Assembly: GCF_946885955.1 (NCBI RefSeq)
Contig: NZ_CAMPHI010000015.1
Span: forward strand, 40,996 to 104,995
Direction: 5' to 3'
Length of the DNA: 64,000 bases
From: an uncultured Pseudomonas sp.
GTDB lineage: Bacteria; Pseudomonadota; Gammaproteobacteria; Pseudomonadales; Pseudomonadaceae
The notes under the pieces: model-generated
The model's input: the letters and a program-made list of their open reading frames with translations, nothing else
What the model was told of the DNA's origin: nothing
Database searches by the model: none
Shown here: positions 33,403-41,865 of the stretch, piece by piece
How positions within the stretch are numbered: the stretch's first letter is position 1
Layout: each line of letters starts with the position of its first letter
Program-made: the position numbers and the translations under genes

Positions 33403-33705
33403 CGTTTCCGGGAGGAAAAAATTCGACTTTGGGTTCTAAAACGAGTAGGCGATGTTACGGTTATGCACATTTGCGGCAGTTAGCGCATTGTATTGGCGTG
33501 GCATCTTGCATAAACCTTTTGCAATTTTTAACTTGTTGATTTATATCAATTTTATTGGCTGGGCAAAATTTGTCCGATCTGTACAGAAGCCGCATGGGCT
33601 GGGCGTTTGCTAGGCTAATGAAGAATCTGTTCACAAGGTTATCCACAGATTCGGTGGATAACCTGAAGCAGCCCAGTAGCGATGCGGGGCTGAGGAGAAT
33701 GAGCC
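33403..33705. other. AT-rich intergenic region with Anr/FNR box and DnaA-type inverted repeat
   Basis: About 300 bases before the YkvA gene. It holds a perfect TTGAT-TTAT-ATCAA at 33536-33549 (Anr/FNR consensus), AT-rich sequence, and a perfect 10-bp inverted repeat GGTTATCCAC (33637-33646) / GTGGATAACC (33654-33663) containing TTATCCACA. No small gene is convincing here. Confidence 0.7.
33536..33549 (+). promoter_or_regulatory. Anr/FNR-type binding site
   Basis: TTGATTTATATCAA is an exact match to TTGAT-N4-ATCAA. It lies 157 bases before the YkvA start. I cannot find a -10 element at the usual class II spacing, so activation of that gene under low oxygen is an inference; the site could equally repress or be fortuitous. 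Confidence 0.55.
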
Positions 33706-34140
33706 ATGAAATCACCTTGGAATTTTTCCCGTTACCTGTCTTTGGCCCAGGGTTTGCTGAGCCGCGGGCGGTTACCTTTTTTGCTCCAGGCGGTCGTGCG
33801 CAAAAGCGATAAGCACGGCAAGCGCTTCAGTGCGATCAAGGATGATTTGCGCTTATTGCAGGGCCTTTGCCTGGCCTGGTGGCGCGGCGAGTATCGGGCC
33901 ATCAGCTACCAGGCGCTGGTGGCGGTCGTGGCCGGTCTGGTTTATCTGGTGATGCCGCTGGATGGAGTACCCGATTGGCTGCTGGGCGTGGGCTTTATCG
34001 ACGACCTGGCGGTACTGGCCTGGGTACTGCGCACCTGGCGCGAAGAACTCCAGGCATTCCGGGTCTGGCGCGATGCGCAAACGCCCGAGCAGATTGCCCG
34101 CCTGGAGCATCTGCCCGACCTCGACCCGGCCGAGGGTTAG
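33706..34140 (+). CDS. YkvA family membrane protein (DUF1232)
   Basis: 144 residues with one strongly hydrophobic region (about 68-85) and the DUF1232 signature VYLVMPLDGVPDWLLGVGFIDDLAVL, where the DxxPDxxxxxGxxDD pattern is conserved. N-terminus is basic (RYLSLAQGLLSRGRLPFLLQAVVRKSDKHGKRF). Family function is unknown; members are small inner-membrane proteins, some found next to stress or transport genes. A perfect Anr/FNR box is upstream, hinting at oxygen-linked expression. Confidence 0.8.
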   Translation: MKSPWNFSRYLSLAQGLLSRGRLPFLLQAVVRKSDKHGKRFSAIKDDLRLLQGLCLAWWRGEYRAISYQALVAVVAGLVYLVMPLDGVPDWLLGVGFIDDLAVLAWVLRTWREELQAFRVWRDAQTPEQIARLEHLPDLDPAEG

Positions 34141-34192
34141 CAGGCAGTTGAAAAACACCTGCATTGGCAATACCGCGTTTTCAACGGCCTGC
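34140..34192. repeat. Hairpin with GTTGAAAA ends
   Basis: GCAGGCAGTTGAAAA (34140-34154) and TTTTCAACGGCCTGC (34178-34192) form a 15-bp near-perfect inverted repeat with a ~23-base loop. It begins at the last base of the YkvA stop. The ends share the GTTGAAAA core of the 20664-20963 element, so this may be a shrunken relative or a terminator. Confidence 0.6.
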
Positions 34193-34243
34193 TGAGCGCG
34201 CATGGCTGTTAAGATTGCCGCCTGCAAGGACGGAGAAGTACCG

Positions 34244-34570
34244 ATGAATGTGCAAGTGATCGAACGAGACGGCCAACCGGAATATGCGGTGCTGTCCTGG
34301 GCGGACTATCAGGGCTTATTGCAGGCCGCCGGGCATGTTCCGCAGCCGGCCATTACCGCCGCTGCTGTGGTGGATGGGCGCCCGGCATTGAGCGAACTCA
34401 AGCGTTTGCGTGAAGCGAAGGGCCTTGCTCCCGAGCAGCTGGCCCGCACGGTCGGCATCAGCCCGCATTACCTGGGGATGATCGAGAGCGGCGAGCGCGA
34501 GCCGGATGCGGCCATCCGCCGCTCCCTGGCCTGGCACATGGGTTTGCCGGGGTGGGAGGGCGATTCTTGA
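34244..34570 (+). CDS. XRE-family helix-turn-helix protein with Phd/antitoxin-like N-terminus
   Basis: 108 residues. MNVQVIERDGQPEYAVLSWADYQGLLQ at the N-terminus resembles the dimerisation segment of Phd/RelB-like antitoxins, and the C-terminal half is a Cro/CI-type HTH (LSELKRLREAKGLAPEQLARTVGISPHYLGMIESGEREPDAAIRRSLAWHMGL). ATG 34244 is preceded by GGAG at 34232-34235 with 8 bases spacing. Its stop TGA overlaps the TTG start of the next gene. DNA-binding regulator; target unknown, perhaps its own promoter. Confidence 0.8.
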   Translation: MNVQVIERDGQPEYAVLSWADYQGLLQAAGHVPQPAITAAAVVDGRPALSELKRLREAKGLAPEQLARTVGISPHYLGMIESGEREPDAAIRRSLAWHMGLPGWEGDS

Positions 34571-34935
34571 GCGTGCGTATCAGCCGCCAGCATTGGCAAG
34601 CCCTGGTCGACGAGTTGGAGACGGCTCGCCGCCAGCGCCATCTGTTGACCTATCGGGCGCTGATCGAGCGCCTGACGCTGCCCAGTCCGGCGATGCAGAC
34701 ATTGACGGCGGCATTGGAATATCTGGCGATTCTGGATGCTCGTGCCGAGCGACCGCTGCGCAGCGCATTGGTGATCAGCCAGGGGGCCAGTCGTCTGCCA
34801 CGGACCGGGTTCTTCGAATGCGTGTCCCGTCTGGGGCGTTTCAGTGGCGCTTCCGATGGCATCGCCGCGGCATCCTGGCATGCCGCCGAGGTGGCGCGTG
34901 TGTTCGAATTCAGTTATCCCGAAGAGGTCGTCTGA
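34567..34935 (+). CDS. Hypothetical protein coupled to the XRE gene
   Basis: 122 residues, no signal peptide or membrane segment. Start at TTG 34567 (TTGA overlap with the upstream stop), preceded by a strong purine stretch GGGAGGG about 7 bases upstream; GTG 34573 is an alternative. The segment RSALVISQGASRLPRTGFFECVSRLGRF recalls a Gly-Phe-Phe motif seen in several DNA-modification-associated proteins, but I cannot name a family. Alpha-helical N-terminal half (WQALVDELETARRQRHLLTYRALIERL). Pairing with an antitoxin-like HTH gene suggests a toxin-antitoxin-type pair in reverse order, which is speculative. Confidence 0.6.
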   Translation: MSVRISRQHWQALVDELETARRQRHLLTYRALIERLTLPSPAMQTLTAALEYLAILDARAERPLRSALVISQGASRLPRTGFFECVSRLGRFSGASDGIAAASWHAAEVARVFEFSYPEEVV

Positions 34936-34969
34936 CCGATTCGCCTTGGCCTGCGCATTGCTGCGCAGT

Positions 34970-35452
34970 ATGGGAGTGGCAGTGCTGCTACATCATCTAC
35001 GCGCCCGTTTAACCTATGCCTTGGCCAGGCGGCTGTTCCATTGGTCCTGGCTGGTCAGGCAGCCACGTGCCTGGAATTGGCTGGAAGGGCAATTCGCGCG
35101 CATGGCTAATCTTGGCGACAGGTCCGCGCAGAGCTTCTACGGGCACATCCTGTTGTTTCGCGGCCATGGCTTCGGCGCTCGGGAGGAGGGCATCCGCCTG
35201 TTGCGCCTGGCGGCCAGCGCTGGCGACGGTAAGGCGGCATATCAGCTGGGCGTGCTGAGCCTGGCTGGCGATACCCGTAACGCCGCGGATGCCCTTGAAG
35301 CGGCGCGTTGGTGGCGGTTGGCGACCGATGCCGGCCATCCGTTGGCGGCGCAACGTCTGGCCGAGCTGTATCGCCAGGGGGCGGCGCAGCTGCCCGCCGA
35401 TGCCGAATTGGCCGCGCAATTCGGCGCCAGGGCGCGCGAACTGGGCATGTAA
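34970..35452 (+). CDS. Sel1-like repeat protein
   Basis: 160 residues with Sel1 units LLRLAASAGDGKAAYQLGVLSLAGD and AARWWRLATDAGHPLAAQRLAELYRQG in the C-terminal half. ATG 34970 is possible; GTG 34982 has a better GGGAG 5 bases upstream, so the true start is uncertain. No signal peptide. Shares architecture with the Sel1 protein at 18684-19091. Convergent with the ABC exporter gene. Confidence 0.7.
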   Translation: MGVAVLLHHLRARLTYALARRLFHWSWLVRQPRAWNWLEGQFARMANLGDRSAQSFYGHILLFRGHGFGAREEGIRLLRLAASAGDGKAAYQLGVLSLAGDTRNAADALEAARWWRLATDAGHPLAAQRLAELYRQGAAQLPADAELAAQFGARARELGM

Positions 35453-35461
35453 CCGGGGCGG

Positions 35462-37294
35462 TTATTCCACCCCGACGAAACCGCCGGTCTGGTGCTGCCA
35501 CAGGCGGGCGTACAGGCCTCCTTTGGCGATCAGCTCGCTGTGGCTGCCGCTTTCGACGATCCGCCCCTGATCGATCACCACCAGCCTGTCCATGCGCGCG
35601 ATGGTCGACAGGCGATGCGCGATGGCGATCACCGTCTTGCCCTGCATCAGGGTATCGAGGCTTTCCTGAATGGCCGCTTCGACTTCCGAGTCGAGCGCCG
35701 AGGTCGCCTCGTCGAGCACCAGGATGGGCGCATTTTTCAGCAACACCCGGGCGATCGCGATGCGCTGGCGTTGACCGCCGGAAAGCTTGACCCCGCGTTC
35801 GCCGACCTGGGCATCGAGGCCTCGCCCCCCCTGGCTGTCGTCGAGTAGCGGGATGAAGCCGTCGGCATGTGCCTTGCGCACTGCCTCCAGCAACTCGGCG
35901 TCGCTGGCGTCGGGTTTGCCGTAGCGCAGGTTGTCGCGGATCGAGCGGTGCAGCAGCGAGGTGTCCTGGGTGACCACGCCGATTTGCGCGCGCAGGCTTT
36001 CCTGGGTGACTTCGGCGATATTCTGGCCATCGATCAGAATCTGCCCGTCCTGAATGTCATAGAGGCGCAGCAGCAGGTTGACCAGGGTCGACTTGCCTGC
36101 GCCGGACGGGCCGACCAGGCCGATTTTCTCGCCGGCGCGTACCTGCAGATCAAGACCGCTGATGACTCCAGCGGGCTTGCCGTAGTGGAAATGGATCTGG
36201 CGGAAATCTACCGCACCCTGGTGGACGAGCAGCGCTGTGGCGTCTTCGCGGTCGAGCACCTGGCGCGGGCGGGCAATTGTCTGCATGCCGTCGTGCACCG
36301 TGCCGACGTTCTCGAAGATGCCATTGACCACCCACATGATCCATTCGGCCATGCCATTGATGCGAATCACCAGGCCAATGGCCAGGGCTATCGCGCCGGT
36401 GCTGATGCTGTCCTCACTCCATAGCCACAGCGCCAGCGAGGCGGTGGTGGCAATCAGCAAGCCGTTGAGGCAGGTGACGCAAAAATCCAGGGCGGTGACG
36501 GTACGAGTCTGCAGGCGGACCTTGCCCATCACTTCCTGGATGGCGTCGCGGGCGTAGCTTTCCTCTTCGTGGGTATGGGCGAACAGTTTCAAGGTGGTGA
36601 TGTTGCTGTAGCCATCGACGATCCGCCCCATCAGCTTGGCGCGCGCCGCCGAGGCGACGCTGGAGCGCTGTTTGATGCGCGGCACGAAGTACCACAGCGT
36701 CAGGCAGTAGCCGCCGATCCACAGCAGCAACGGCACGACCAGTCTGGGGTCGGCTTCGGCGAACAGGTACACCGCGCTGCCGGCATACACCAGCACATGC
36801 CAGAGCGAATCGACCACCTGCATGGCCGAATCGCGCAGCGAGGGACCGGTCTGCATGATCCGTTGGGCGATGCGTCCGGCGAAGTCGTTATGAAAGAAGC
36901 TCAGGCTCTGTCGGAGCACATAGCGATGATTCTGCCAGCGGATCAGGTTGGTCAGGCTCGGCGAGATCGCCTGGTTGACCAGTAAATCGTGCAGGCCGAA
37001 CACCACCGGCCGGATGACCAGCGTCACCAGCAGCATCCATAGCAGCTCGTTGCGGTAGCGCCCGAAGAACTCAGCGCTCGGTGTCGCCTGGGTCATGTCG
37101 ATCAAGCGACCGAGAAAGCTGAACAGCGCCACCTCGATCAGCGCGGCGAGAAAGCCGACCACCAGCAAGGCAATCATCAGCGGCCAGACCTGACGCAGGT
37201 AGTGGCCATAGAACCGCAGCAGGGTCTGCGGCGGCTCGGTATCGGGGGTGGCCTTGAAGACGTCGATCAGCGCTTCGAAGCGTTTGAACAGCAT
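35462..37294 (-). CDS. ABC exporter, fused permease-ATPase (MsbA-like half transporter)
   Basis: 610 residues: six membrane segments (about 35-330) with an ABC transmembrane domain, then a nucleotide-binding domain with Walker A GPSGAGKSTL, signature VKLSGGQRQRIAIARVLL, Walker B ILVLDEATSAL and a switch His in VIAIAHRLST. Works as a homodimer. The PA3228-type family exports unknown compounds (lipids or drugs are typical). The gene is convergent with Sel1. Promoter probably in the 37295-37407 gap. Confidence 0.9.
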   Translation of the reverse strand: MLFKRFEALIDVFKATPDTEPPQTLLRFYGHYLRQVWPLMIALLVVGFLAALIEVALFSFLGRLIDMTQATPSAEFFGRYRNELLWMLLVTLVIRPVVFGLHDLLVNQAISPSLTNLIRWQNHRYVLRQSLSFFHNDFAGRIAQRIMQTGPSLRDSAMQVVDSLWHVLVYAGSAVYLFAEADPRLVVPLLLWIGGYCLTLWYFVPRIKQRSSVASAARAKLMGRIVDGYSNITTLKLFAHTHEEESYARDAIQEVMGKVRLQTRTVTALDFCVTCLNGLLIATTASLALWLWSEDSISTGAIALAIGLVIRINGMAEWIMWVVNGIFENVGTVHDGMQTIARPRQVLDREDATALLVHQGAVDFRQIHFHYGKPAGVISGLDLQVRAGEKIGLVGPSGAGKSTLVNLLLRLYDIQDGQILIDGQNIAEVTQESLRAQIGVVTQDTSLLHRSIRDNLRYGKPDASDAELLEAVRKAHADGFIPLLDDSQGGRGLDAQVGERGVKLSGGQRQRIAIARVLLKNAPILVLDEATSALDSEVEAAIQESLDTLMQGKTVIAIAHRLSTIARMDRLVVIDQGRIVESGSHSELIAKGGLYARLWQHQTGGFVGVE

Positions 37295-37407
37295 GGGGCG
37301 GGCGTCCTGCCGGATGGGCGAGCAGCGATTCTAGCCCCGGTGCGCTCGACGACCTAGCGTGGATTGCCCCCTGTCGAGGCAGGGGGCAGGGAGGAGGTAA
37401 CGGACTG

Positions 37408-37962
37408 CTAGAGGCGCTTGGCCTCGATGATCAGCACAGGGTCGCGCGGTACGTTCTGGTAGCCGCCACGGTTGGCGGTCGGTACCTGGGCGATCTTGTC
37501 GACCACATCCATGCCGCGCACCACTTTGCCGAACACCGCGTAGCCGAAGTCACGCGAGCCGTGGTCGAGGAAGGCGTTGTCCTTGTGGTTGATGAAGAAC
37601 TGGCTGGTCGCCGAGTCACGTACCTGGGTGCGGGCCATGGCCAGGGTGCCGCGCACGTTATGCAGGCCGTTGTCGGCTTCGTTCTTGATCGGCGCGCCGG
37701 TCTGCTTTTGTTCCATGGCGGCATCGAAGCCACCGCCCTGCACCATAAAGCCCGGAATTACCCGGTGGAACTGCGTGCCGGCGTAAAAACCGCTGTCGAC
37801 GTAGCCGAGAAAGTTGGCCACGCTGATCGGCGCCTTTTCCGCTTCCAGTTCGATCTCGATTTCGCCGAGGCTGGTGGTCAGCAGTACTTTCGGATTTTCC
37901 GCAGCCATTACGCTGACGCTCAGCAGCAGGGAGCAGGCGGCGAGGGCGAGTTTTTTCAGCAT
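37408..37962 (-). CDS. ppiA: Periplasmic cyclophilin PpiA
   Basis: 184 residues with a signal peptide ([21 protein letters not shown]) and the cyclophilin fold: [62 protein letters not shown]. Catalyses prolyl isomerisation in the periplasm. ATG 37962 is used because AGGA precedes it; the upstream in-frame MKGPTR lies in a weak leader. It follows the hydrolase gene by 14 bases, so the pair is probably an operon. Confidence 0.93.
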   Translation of the reverse strand: MLKKLALAACSLLLSVSVMAAENPKVLLTTSLGEIEIELEAEKAPISVANFLGYVDSGFYAGTQFHRVIPGFMVQGGGFDAAMEQKQTGAPIKNEADNGLHNVRGTLAMARTQVRDSATSQFFINHKDNAFLDHGSRDFGYAVFGKVVRGMDVVDKIAQVPTANRGGYQNVPRDPVLIIEAKRL

Positions 37963-37976
37963 TCTCGTGGGTCCTT

Positions 37977-38798
37977 TCATTGGGGGGATGGGGTCGTTTG
38001 CTGTTCGGCGAGGAAGGCCAGCAGGCTGCTATTGAAACATTCCGATTGATCCATCGGGGTGCCGTGACGCGAATCTTCGATCACCAGCAGACGGGCGTTG
38101 GGCAGTTCTTTGACGTAGGCCTCTTTTTGCGCGACCGGGGTGTAATCATGGTCACCGGTAATCACCAGGGTTGGGCAGGTGATGCGTGCCAATCGTTCGC
38201 GCACGCCCCAGCCGATAATCGCATCGAGGCTGGCGAGGTAGGCGCGCTTGTCGTTCAGCGGCCAGCGCTCTTCGATCTTGCGCCTGAGCTCGACCTGTTC
38301 GGGTTTGGGGAACAGCAGCCTGCCCAGGCCCTTGGCGATGGTGTCCAGGCTGAACAGGCGCGACAGCGTCCAGCGCTTGACGATTTCCAGGTAGTCGGCC
38401 GGACGTTTGGCTTTTACCTCCGGGCCGCTGTTGACGATGCACAGGCTTTTCAGCAACTCCGGACGGTCGACGCCCAGTTGGAAGCCGATCATGCCGCCCA
38501 TGGAGATGCCCACCAGGTGCACGGGACGCAGTTGCAGGTATTCGATCAGCGCGGCCAGGTCTGCGGCGAAACCTGCGATGCTGTAACGCTCGCGGGGTTT
38601 GTCCGAGCGGCCATGGCCGCGCACGTCGACCACGATCACCCGGTAGTGGCTGGCTAGTGCGGGTATCTGGTATTCCCAGTCACGGGTGCTCGAGCCGAGG
38701 CCATGCACCAGCAGCACGGGGGCGTCCTGGGGTTTTTCCTCGGCCGGACCGTATTCCTCGTAGTGCAACTGGCAGCCGTCGTTGTCGAAGTAAGGCAT
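37977..38798 (-). CDS. Alpha/beta hydrolase
   Basis: 273 residues, no signal peptide. Typical alpha/beta-hydrolase-1 features: [41 protein letters not shown] (oxyanion HG), nucleophile elbow [11 protein letters not shown] (Ser near 101), acid in [12 protein letters not shown] and a terminal [12 protein letters not shown], where His is the likely catalytic base. The substrate is unknown; resembles 3-oxoadipate enol-lactonase/proline-iminopeptidase-like families. Upstream of ppiA in the same direction, with only 14 bases between them. Confidence 0.88.
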   Translation of the reverse strand: MPYFDNDGCQLHYEEYGPAEEKPQDAPVLLVHGLGSSTRDWEYQIPALASHYRVIVVDVRGHGRSDKPRERYSIAGFAADLAALIEYLQLRPVHLVGISMGGMIGFQLGVDRPELLKSLCIVNSGPEVKAKRPADYLEIVKRWTLSRLFSLDTIAKGLGRLLFPKPEQVELRRKIEERWPLNDKRAYLASLDAIIGWGVRERLARITCPTLVITGDHDYTPVAQKEAYVKELPNARLLVIEDSRHGTPMDQSECFNSSLLAFLAEQQTTPSPQ

Positions 38799-38811
38799 GT
38801 CCGATGTCCTG

Positions 38812-39726
38812 TCAGGTTGAGGGCAGATGGCTGGCCAAAGGCACGGCATCGAAGCGTTTTAGCAACTCGACAAGAATCTGCGTGGCAGGGCCGAGAGGTT
38901 TTTCCTTGTCCGAATACAGGTAGAACAATGGGTTGCGGCAGCCGCCCTGATCGAGTGGCAGGGGTTTCAGCTGGCCATCCCTGAGTTCGCGTTCGATCAG
39001 GTGGCGCGGCAACCAGGCGAACCCCAGACCGTTGCTGACGAAGCTCGCGGCGGTGGCCAGGCTGCCCACCGTCCAGCGGTGCTCGGCGCCGAGCCAGCCA
39101 ACGTCGCGTGGTTGCAGGCGGCCGGAGTCGCGGATTACCACCTGCATCTGGATTTCCAGATCCTGAAAGGTCAGTTCACGCTGCAGGCGGTGCAGGGGAT
39201 GTTCGGGGTGGGCGACTGCGACGAATTCGACCGGGCTCATCTCCGCCCCCAGGAATCCCTGGATATTCAGGCTGCTTATGGCCAGGTCGGCGGTACCTTC
39301 CTTGAGCACCTCTTCGACCCCGGACAGCACCTCTTCACGCAAACGTACCCGGCAGCCGCGACTTTGCGGAATGAATGCGCTCAGGGCCTGCACCAGGCGG
39401 GCATTGGGATAGGCTGCGTCCACTACCAGGCGTACTTCGGCTTCCCAACCTTGTTCCATATGGTGGGCGAGGTCTTCCAGCTGGCTGGCTTGCTTGACCA
39501 GTTGGCGCGAGCGGCGCAGCAGCACTTCGCCGGCTTCGGTGAGCACCGCCTTGCGTCCGTCGATGCGCAGCAGGGGCACGCCGAGTTGTTCCTGCATGCG
39601 CGCAACCGTGTAGCTGACCGAGGATTGCGAGCGGTGCAGAATCTCGGCGGCCTGGGCAAAACCGCCTTGATCGACCACCGCTTGCAGGGTGCGCCATTGA
39701 TCCAGGGTGACGCGGGGCGCTTTCAT
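38812..39726 (-). CDS. LysR family transcriptional regulator
   Basis: 304 residues. Winged-helix domain VTLDQWRTLQAVVDQGGFAQAAEILHRSQSSVSYTVARMQEQLGVPLLRIDGRKAVLTEAG (residues 6-66) followed by an effector domain (VRLVVDAAYPNARLVQAL, LATAASFVSNGLGFAWLPRHLIE). It reads toward the hydrolase and ppiA genes, 13 bases apart, so it may be their operon's first gene rather than a divergent regulator. Effector unknown. Confidence 0.9.
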   Translation of the reverse strand: MKAPRVTLDQWRTLQAVVDQGGFAQAAEILHRSQSSVSYTVARMQEQLGVPLLRIDGRKAVLTEAGEVLLRRSRQLVKQASQLEDLAHHMEQGWEAEVRLVVDAAYPNARLVQALSAFIPQSRGCRVRLREEVLSGVEEVLKEGTADLAISSLNIQGFLGAEMSPVEFVAVAHPEHPLHRLQRELTFQDLEIQMQVVIRDSGRLQPRDVGWLGAEHRWTVGSLATAASFVSNGLGFAWLPRHLIERELRDGQLKPLPLDQGGCRNPLFYLYSDKEKPLGPATQILVELLKRFDAVPLASHLPST

Positions 39727-39820
39727 ATTGGCTTCCTTATTCGCGAATAGCGCAGCAAGCTGGATGTAATCCCTGGCGAACTCGCTCTAAACTGGCGGGC
39801 CGCCCGTAGGAGAACGCCGG

Positions 39821-40135
39821 ATGAAAAAATACTGCTGTGTCTTGCTCGCCTTGCTGCCGTTGGGTGCTTTCGCCTACCCGATCGAGGTGGAAAAACAACT
39901 CAATGGCGCCGAAGTTTCCGCGACGACCGTGGAAATCGATCACAACATGGGCGCCGTGCGCCTCTACAACTACGGTCAGGCCAAGGCCGATTGTACGGTG
40001 ATTTTCCGCAATGGTCCGGAGACGCCGCGTACGCGCAAAGTCGCCTTGGCGGCCGGAGAAACCAACAGCCTGACCTATAAATCCAATCGAAGCATCATTC
40101 GCCTGCGCGTCGAGTTGACTTGCGGCGTGGATTGA
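39821..40135 (+). CDS. Small secreted hypothetical protein
   Basis: 104 residues: signal peptide MKKYCCVLLALLPLGAFA, then a compact beta-rich mature domain with VEIDHNMGAVRLYNYGQAKADCTVIFRNGPETPRTRKVAL and a second Cys near the C-terminus (LTCGVD), giving two Cys residues that could pair. Periplasmic. I recognise it only as a conserved Pseudomonas hypothetical. Confidence 0.7.
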   Translation: MKKYCCVLLALLPLGAFAYPIEVEKQLNGAEVSATTVEIDHNMGAVRLYNYGQAKADCTVIFRNGPETPRTRKVALAAGETNSLTYKSNRSIIRLRVELTCGVD

Positions 40136-40303
40136 GTCGGCGGAGCGTTTTCGAGACTAATGCCCGGTCTCTTATAAATCAACTTAGTCGATATGTTCTG
40201 GCGGTTAATTCCGCAATTTTATCGATTTATGATGGGTATTCCCGCTGTGACCGGGGCGGCCATGCCTCGCCGGGCATGACCAAGCAGCCAGCCAGGGGCC
40301 GTA

Positions 40304-41215
40304 ATGCAATTATCCGGACGTGGGGTGTCGCTGTCGGTGTTCGCCTCGGTTCTGTTTGCCCTGATCCCCAGTTATGTGCTGCACCTGGCGCCGTTGGACG
40401 GTATCCAGGTGTTCGCCCAGCGGGTGCTCTGGTCGATTCCCGCAGTGTTGCTGCTGGTGAGTGCGGCGCGTCAGTGGTCGGTGTTGCTCGCTGCTTTCGC
40501 GAGGTTGCGACGCGAGCCATTACTGCTCTGTGCATTGCCGCTGGCGGCGCTGCTGATGGGCATTCAATGGGCGCTGTTTGTCTGGGCGCCGCTGGCTGGG
40601 CGCACGCTTGACGTGTCCCTGGGCTACTTTCTGCTACCGCTGGCGATGGTGCTGGTTGGCCGGCTGTTCTATGGTGAGCGCCTGCGCCCTCTGCAGCGCC
40701 TGGCAGTGCTGTTGGCGTTGGCCGGCGTGGCGCACGAGCTGTGGCGTAGCCAGGCATTTTCCTGGGTGGTGCTGGTGATCGTGCTGGGTTATCCGCCGTA
40801 CTTCATGTTGCGTCGCTGGATGCGCCTGGACGCTTTGTCCGGTTTCGTTCTGGAAATGCTCGTATTGGCGCCCCTGGCCCTGTGCTTGATCGCCAACCTG
40901 GGGCCGCCGGCGGTATACGATACGGCGCCACAATTGTGGTGGCTGCTGCCCGGCTTGGGTTTGCTCAGCGCCATGGCCTTCGCGGCGATGATGGCCTCCA
41001 GCCGGTTGCTGCCGCTGGGGCTGTTCGGCATCCTCAGCTATGTCGAACCGGTGTTGCTGTTTTTGGTCGCACTGCTGTTCCTCGGCGAAACCTTCGATGG
41101 CGGGCAGTGGTTGACTTACCTGCCGATCTGGCTGGCGGTCATGTTGGTCGCCTGGGACAGCGGGCGATTGTTGCTCAAGCAGCAGCGCCGCCGACCGCCG
41201 CGAAGCCAGCCTTAA
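40304..41215 (+). CDS. rarD: RarD/EamA family transporter
   Basis: 303 residues with about ten membrane segments in two EamA halves. GVSLSVFASVLFALIPSYVLHLAPLDGIQVFAQRVLWSIP at the N-terminus and ILSYVEPVLLFLVALLFLGETF near the end are RarD-family hallmarks (chloramphenicol-sensitive protein group). Real substrates are mostly unknown. It converges with the CigR-like gene and overlaps it by 4 bases (41212-41215). Confidence 0.88.
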   Translation: MQLSGRGVSLSVFASVLFALIPSYVLHLAPLDGIQVFAQRVLWSIPAVLLLVSAARQWSVLLAAFARLRREPLLLCALPLAALLMGIQWALFVWAPLAGRTLDVSLGYFLLPLAMVLVGRLFYGERLRPLQRLAVLLALAGVAHELWRSQAFSWVVLVIVLGYPPYFMLRRWMRLDALSGFVLEMLVLAPLALCLIANLGPPAVYDTAPQLWWLLPGLGLLSAMAFAAMMASSRLLPLGLFGILSYVEPVLLFLVALLFLGETFDGGQWLTYLPIWLAVMLVAWDSGRLLLKQQRRRPPRSQP

Positions 41216-41634
41216 TCGAGGACGTTGCGTAGCACTTCGTAGACGATGCCCGTGGCGATCGCCACCAGCACCACATCGGTGCCGACCTGCTTCCACTCAT
41301 AACCTTCGTAATACGGCAATTGACTGCTCACGTGGCTGTCGAAATTTTTCGCGATTCCCGGCGGCAAGGGTTTGCCGCGGGCGAGATTTTTTGCGATGCC
41401 GGGCGGCAACGAGCTGGCCTGGCCGATCTGCTCGCGGTTCTGGCCCAATACGATGCGTACCCGACCGATATCGATGGATGGGCCGCTGATGGTGACGCTG
41501 GCCTCCTGGCTATTGGGGCCGTGGTTGTTCTTGGCTCCGGGGTTGTCATGCTTAGGCGCAGCGGATACGCCTTGCGTAGCCAGCGCCAGTGCCAAGGTCG
41601 AGTAGCTCAAAACAGTACGCCAAGGGCTTTGCAT
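41212..41634 (-). CDS. CigR-like putative inner-membrane protein
   Basis: 140 residues: N-terminal hydrophobic signal/anchor (YSTLALALATQGVSA), the repeated LPPGIAKN motif (QASSLPPGIAKNLARGKPLP and a second copy) and a C-terminal LPYYEGYEWKQVGTDVVLVAIATGIVYEVL membrane segment. These match the anti-virulence regulator CigR family; CigR in Salmonella is a regulator of MgtC-related virulence. ATG 41634 has GGAG about 5 bases upstream. An MgtC-domain protein is encoded elsewhere in this window at 20963-22225. The regulatory role here is inferred. Confidence 0.8.
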   Translation of the reverse strand: MQSPWRTVLSYSTLALALATQGVSAAPKHDNPGAKNNHGPNSQEASVTISGPSIDIGRVRIVLGQNREQIGQASSLPPGIAKNLARGKPLPPGIAKNFDSHVSSQLPYYEGYEWKQVGTDVVLVAIATGIVYEVLRNVLD

Positions 41635-41865
41635 ATGGGGCTCCATGGCCAATCGCAGCGATTGGCTTGCCGGGTCGGTGAAAAAACGGCGGTTGGCAGG
41701 TTGTTGAAACAACCACGAGTGTTTGGTTTTTTCGGGGCCTTTTCAACCCTTTGTAAGGGGCTCGTTCGAGTATCGCTTGTCATACCTATGCAAAGAAATT
41801 CGGTTGCAGCGCCGGAACGGGTTACGCTATGCGGCTGATTTTTTGTATTTGTCGAGGTTAACCCC

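Noticed and set aside
34244..34935. Confident toxin-antitoxin call
   Set aside because: Only the antitoxin-like N-terminus supports it; the partner matches no toxin family I know.
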